Shown: in pieces, positions 7,521 through 9,704 of the stretch
Numbering within the stretch: position 1 is the first letter of the stretch
How the letters are laid out: every line of letters starts with the position of its first letter
Assembly (NCBI GenBank): GCA_016777645.1
Contig: JADHRC010000056.1
Coordinates: 1-9,704 of the forward strand
Length of the DNA stretch: 9,704 nucleotides
Source of the DNA: Alphaproteobacteria bacterium
Lineage (GTDB): Bacteria > Pseudomonadota > Alphaproteobacteria > Puniceispirillales > Marisalimonadaceae
Direction of reading: 5' to 3'
Notes under the pieces: model-generated
What the model saw: the letters and a program-made list of their open reading frames with translations, nothing else
What the model was told of the DNA's origin: nothing
Database searches by the model: none
Position numbers and translations under genes: made by a program

Positions 7521-8031
7521 ATTTTTTAAAATATTTGTTTTTTTAATTCCTATAGGGATGTCAATTTCAAGTTGTTCTGACTTTAGAAAAGCTGTTGGTA
7601 AAGAAAAGGTTATACCTGATGAATTTTCTGTAACAGTAACACCATCTCTTATAGCTCCTCCAGGGTATAATATTAATCCAGATATATTTAAAAATAATGA
7701 CATAGTAAAAACTGATAATGACTTTAATCTTAGCAATGAAATTGATGTGAAAGAAACTAATCAAGTTACCAGTTTTAATGAATTGTTTAATGATAAAAAA
7801 ATACCTAAAGATATTAGAAAGATAGTTGATGAAGAAACATTAGGTATTTCTTTGAGTGAAAGAAGAGGTATAGATATTTTATTTGGAAATGTGCCAGAAA
7901 CTGGGGTTGTTTTAGACGCAAAAAAAGAGGCATTAAGAATAAGAAAAAATAAATCCTTAGGTCAAACTATCAATTCAACACCTTCTCCTGCTATTGAAAA
8001 AAACTCTGGAAAGCCCATTTTGATAAAATAA
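7510..8031 (+). CDS. DUF3035-type outer-membrane lipoprotein (possible BamF-like BAM subunit)
   Basis: Predicted lipoprotein of 173 residues. From the ATG at 7510 the protein starts MKNKFFKIFVFLIPIGMSI, a textbook lysine-rich, hydrophobic signal peptide ending in the lipobox I-S-S-C with C22 as the lipidated residue. Ser at +2 would permit Lol export to the outer membrane. The longer in-frame start at 7456 adds 18 residues of lspA-overlapping sequence before the signal and is unlikely. The mature part begins with PDEFSVTVTPSLIAPPGY (36-53), the hallmark block of DUF3035, and later shows a TPSPAIEK segment near the C-terminus. The family is found next to lspA in many alphaproteobacteria. Some databases call it BamF, an accessory subunit of the beta-barrel assembly machine; I recall this from annotation practice and cannot confirm it from sequence. 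A weak GAAAG lies 8 bases before the start. Confidence 0.82.
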   Translation: MKNKFFKIFVFLIPIGMSISSCSDFRKAVGKEKVIPDEFSVTVTPSLIAPPGYNINPDIFKNNDIVKTDNDFNLSNEIDVKETNQVTSFNELFNDKKIPKDIRKIVDEETLGISLSERRGIDILFGNVPETGVVLDAKKEALRIRKNKSLGQTINSTPSPAIEKNSGKPILIK

Positions 8032-8036
8032 AAGGA
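8032..8036 (+). promoter_or_regulatory. Shine-Dalgarno sequence of mutL
   Basis: AAGGA lies 9 bases before the mutL ATG at 8046 and directly after the lipoprotein gene's stop codon. It is the only clear consensus Shine-Dalgarno before any start in the window, and it supports the chosen mutL start. Confidence 0.6.
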
Positions 8037-8045
8037 AAACTTGTT

Positions 8046-9704
8046 ATGAAAATAAGAAGACTTCCTGAAAATCTTATTAATCAAATTGCTGCAGGTGAAG
8101 TTGTTGAGAGACCTGCATCTGCATTAAAAGAATTAATAGAAAACTCTATAGACGCTAAAGCTACTCAAATTGACATAGTTTTGGATAATGGCGGTAAAAA
8201 TCTTATATCAGTTTCAGATAACGGAATAGGGATTGATAAAGACCATATAACTTTAGCTATTGAGAGGCATGCTACATCAAAACTTCCAAATAATGACTTA
8301 AATAGAATAGATTTTTTAGGTTTTAGAGGTGAAGCATTGCCTTCAATTGCGGCTGTCAGTGAATTAACTATTCAAACAAAGTCAGAAAGCTCAACTGAGG
8401 CTTGGGCTTTAGATGTTACTGCAGGAAATTTTGAAAATATTTATCCATCTCCAAGACAGCAGGGTACGATTATATCAGTTAAAAATTTATTTTATGCGAC
8501 TCCTGCTCGTTTAAAATTTCTAAAATCTTCAAACGTTGAAAGAAGCTTTTGTCATCAAATAGTTTTAAAATTAGCTTTAGTTAATCCAGTTGTAGGTTTT
8601 AGGTTGCAAGCAGATGGACGTGAACTAATCAACCTCAAGAGTGAACACAAAACTGATCCTGATGATTTGTACTTAAGCAGAATTAGAAAGGTAATGGGTT
8701 CTAATTTTGCGGATGAAGCTATAAAAATCAAAAACTCTAGACCTATTAAAAATAAAGGATTTGCAAAAATTAATGGTTTTATAGGCTTGCCAACATTAAA
8801 TAAGTCTAATTATAGTCATCAATTTTTATTTATTAATGGAAGATCCATACAAGATAGGAATTTATCAGGAGCAATTAGAGCTGCTTATGGAGACACCCTT
8901 CCCAAAGGAAGGTTTCCAATATTTTGTTTATACATAGATGTTCCATCTGAATTTATTGATGTAAATGTTCACCCGGGCAAAACTGAAGTAAGATTTGAAG
9001 ACAATGCGTTAATAAGAAGCTTGATAGTAGGATCAATAAGCAGAGAGTTAAACGTAAGTTATAGTCAAACAACTAATGAAATATCCAAAGAAGCAATCCA
9101 GAGATTTAACACTTATAATAATTTAGAAACTAAGCCCTCCCCCACAACTTTATTTAGTAATAATATAGAACTATCAGTTAGATCTATAAATGAGCCTTAT
9201 AAAACAATAGAACAACTAGAAAAAGATAATAGTTTTGACTTTCCATTAGGTGTTGCACTAGCCCAATTTAGTAAAAATTATATAATATCAAGAAACTCTG
9301 ACGGTATTGTTATAGTTGACCAGCATGCAGCGCATGAAAGATTGGTTTTAGAAAAAATGAAAGCAGCAAGAGAAAATAAATCTATAGAGAAACAAATCTT
9401 ACTTTTACCAGAAGTTATAAATCTTGATCCTATACCTTTGGCAATGATTTTGGATCATATCGAATTAATGTCTGAAATTGGTTTTGTTATTGAGCCATTT
9501 GGGGAAGGTATGATTGTTGTGCGAGAGATCCCTGCTTTATTAGGGGACACTGATATAAAACAAATTATTGTTGATCTTGGTGATGATTTGTCATCAGCAG
9601 GTTTGCCAGCTTCTTATCTTGCTAAAGTCGATTTGATATTAGGTAATATTGCTTGTCATAGATCAGTAAGATCTGGAAGAATTCTTAATGAAAATGAGAT
9701 GAAC
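8046..9704 (+). CDS. mutL: DNA mismatch repair protein MutL with endonuclease motif (3' partial)
   Basis: Links MutS mismatch recognition to strand incision and removal. 553 codons are visible with no stop before the right edge. The N-terminal GHKL ATPase is complete: KELIENSIDA with E29 and N33, DNGIGI at 58-63, TSK at 77-79, GFRGEAL at 92-98, and NVHPGKTEVRF with K312. A polar linker follows at about 335-405. The C-terminal dimerisation domain carries DQHAAHERLVLE (425-436), an exact fit to the metal-binding endonuclease pattern DQHA(X)2E(X)4E that is absent from E. coli MutL. A second conserved C-terminal block, ACHRSVRSGRIL (536-547), is present. The later CPHGRP-type and FxR motifs would lie beyond the edge. 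The ATG at 8046 gives the standard N-terminus IRRLPENLINQIAAGEVVERP. It is spaced 14 bp from the lipoprotein gene and probably cotranscribed. Confidence 0.96.
   Translation, partial: MKIRRLPENLINQIAAGEVVERPASALKELIENSIDAKATQIDIVLDNGGKNLISVSDNGIGIDKDHITLAIERHATSKLPNNDLNRIDFLGFRGEALPSIAAVSELTIQTKSESSTEAWALDVTAGNFENIYPSPRQQGTIISVKNLFYATPARLKFLKSSNVERSFCHQIVLKLALVNPVVGFRLQADGRELINLKSEHKTDPDDLYLSRIRKVMGSNFADEAIKIKNSRPIKNKGFAKINGFIGLPTLNKSNYSHQFLFINGRSIQDRNLSGAIRAAYGDTLPKGRFPIFCLYIDVPSEFIDVNVHPGKTEVRFEDNALIRSLIVGSISRELNVSYSQTTNEISKEAIQRFNTYNNLETKPSPTTLFSNNIELSVRSINEPYKTIEQLEKDNSFDFPLGVALAQFSKNYIISRNSDGIVIVDQHAAHERLVLEKMKAARENKSIEKQILLLPEVINLDPIPLAMILDHIELMSEIGFVIEPFGEGMIVVREIPALLGDTDIKQIIVDLGDDLSSAGLPASYLAKVDLILGNIACHRSVRSGRILNENEMN

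Noticed and set aside
7467..7764. Two minus-strand open frames over lspA and the lipoprotein gene
   Set aside because: They overlap a gene with a clear signal peptide and DUF3035 block; their composition looks like translated AT-rich antisense.

Overview
The window is an ordinary-looking chromosomal stretch from an AT-rich bacterium (roughly 30% G+C judged by eye), most likely an alphaproteobacterium. Three things point there: the run ribF-ileS-lspA followed by a short DUF3035-type lipoprotein and then mutL; the DUF3035 family, which as far as I know is essentially alphaproteobacterial; and a MutL that carries the endonuclease motif missing from Dam/MutH organisms. Low G+C, tight packing and overlapping genes suit a streamlined, possibly marine lineage, but I cannot name a genus from this sequence.

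Layout: (1) 1-1512, plus strand, a GMC-family flavin oxidoreductase (choline/alcohol dehydrogenase-like) cut at its N-terminus by the left edge. (2) 1513-3059, minus strand, a two-gene unit transcribed mscS then chaC, 8 bp apart: a small-conductance mechanosensitive channel and a ChaC-type glutathione-degrading cyclotransferase. The chaC stop codon abuts the GMC stop codon with no spacer. (3) 3060-3193, a 134-bp divergent promoter region holding a near-perfect 14/15-bp direct repeat and a candidate promoter that would make ribF leaderless. (4) 3194-9704, plus strand, ribF, ileS, lspA, a lipoprotein gene and mutL. ileS/lspA and lspA/lipoprotein overlap, mutL follows after 14 bp, and mutL runs off the right edge. 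There is no gene-free stretch longer than 134 bp.

Functionally the plus-strand cluster is housekeeping: FMN/FAD synthesis, isoleucyl-tRNA charging, lipoprotein signal peptide removal, an envelope lipoprotein that is itself a predicted LspA substrate, and mismatch repair. The minus-strand pair and the GMC enzyme are accessory metabolism and stress genes, and could share an osmotic or redox theme (inference only). I found no mobile element, CRISPR array, RNA gene or convincing new system. The observations most worth checking are regulatory: the repeat in the divergent promoter, the possible leaderless ribF transcript, and a tiny Ile-Ile-ending reading frame just before ileS.
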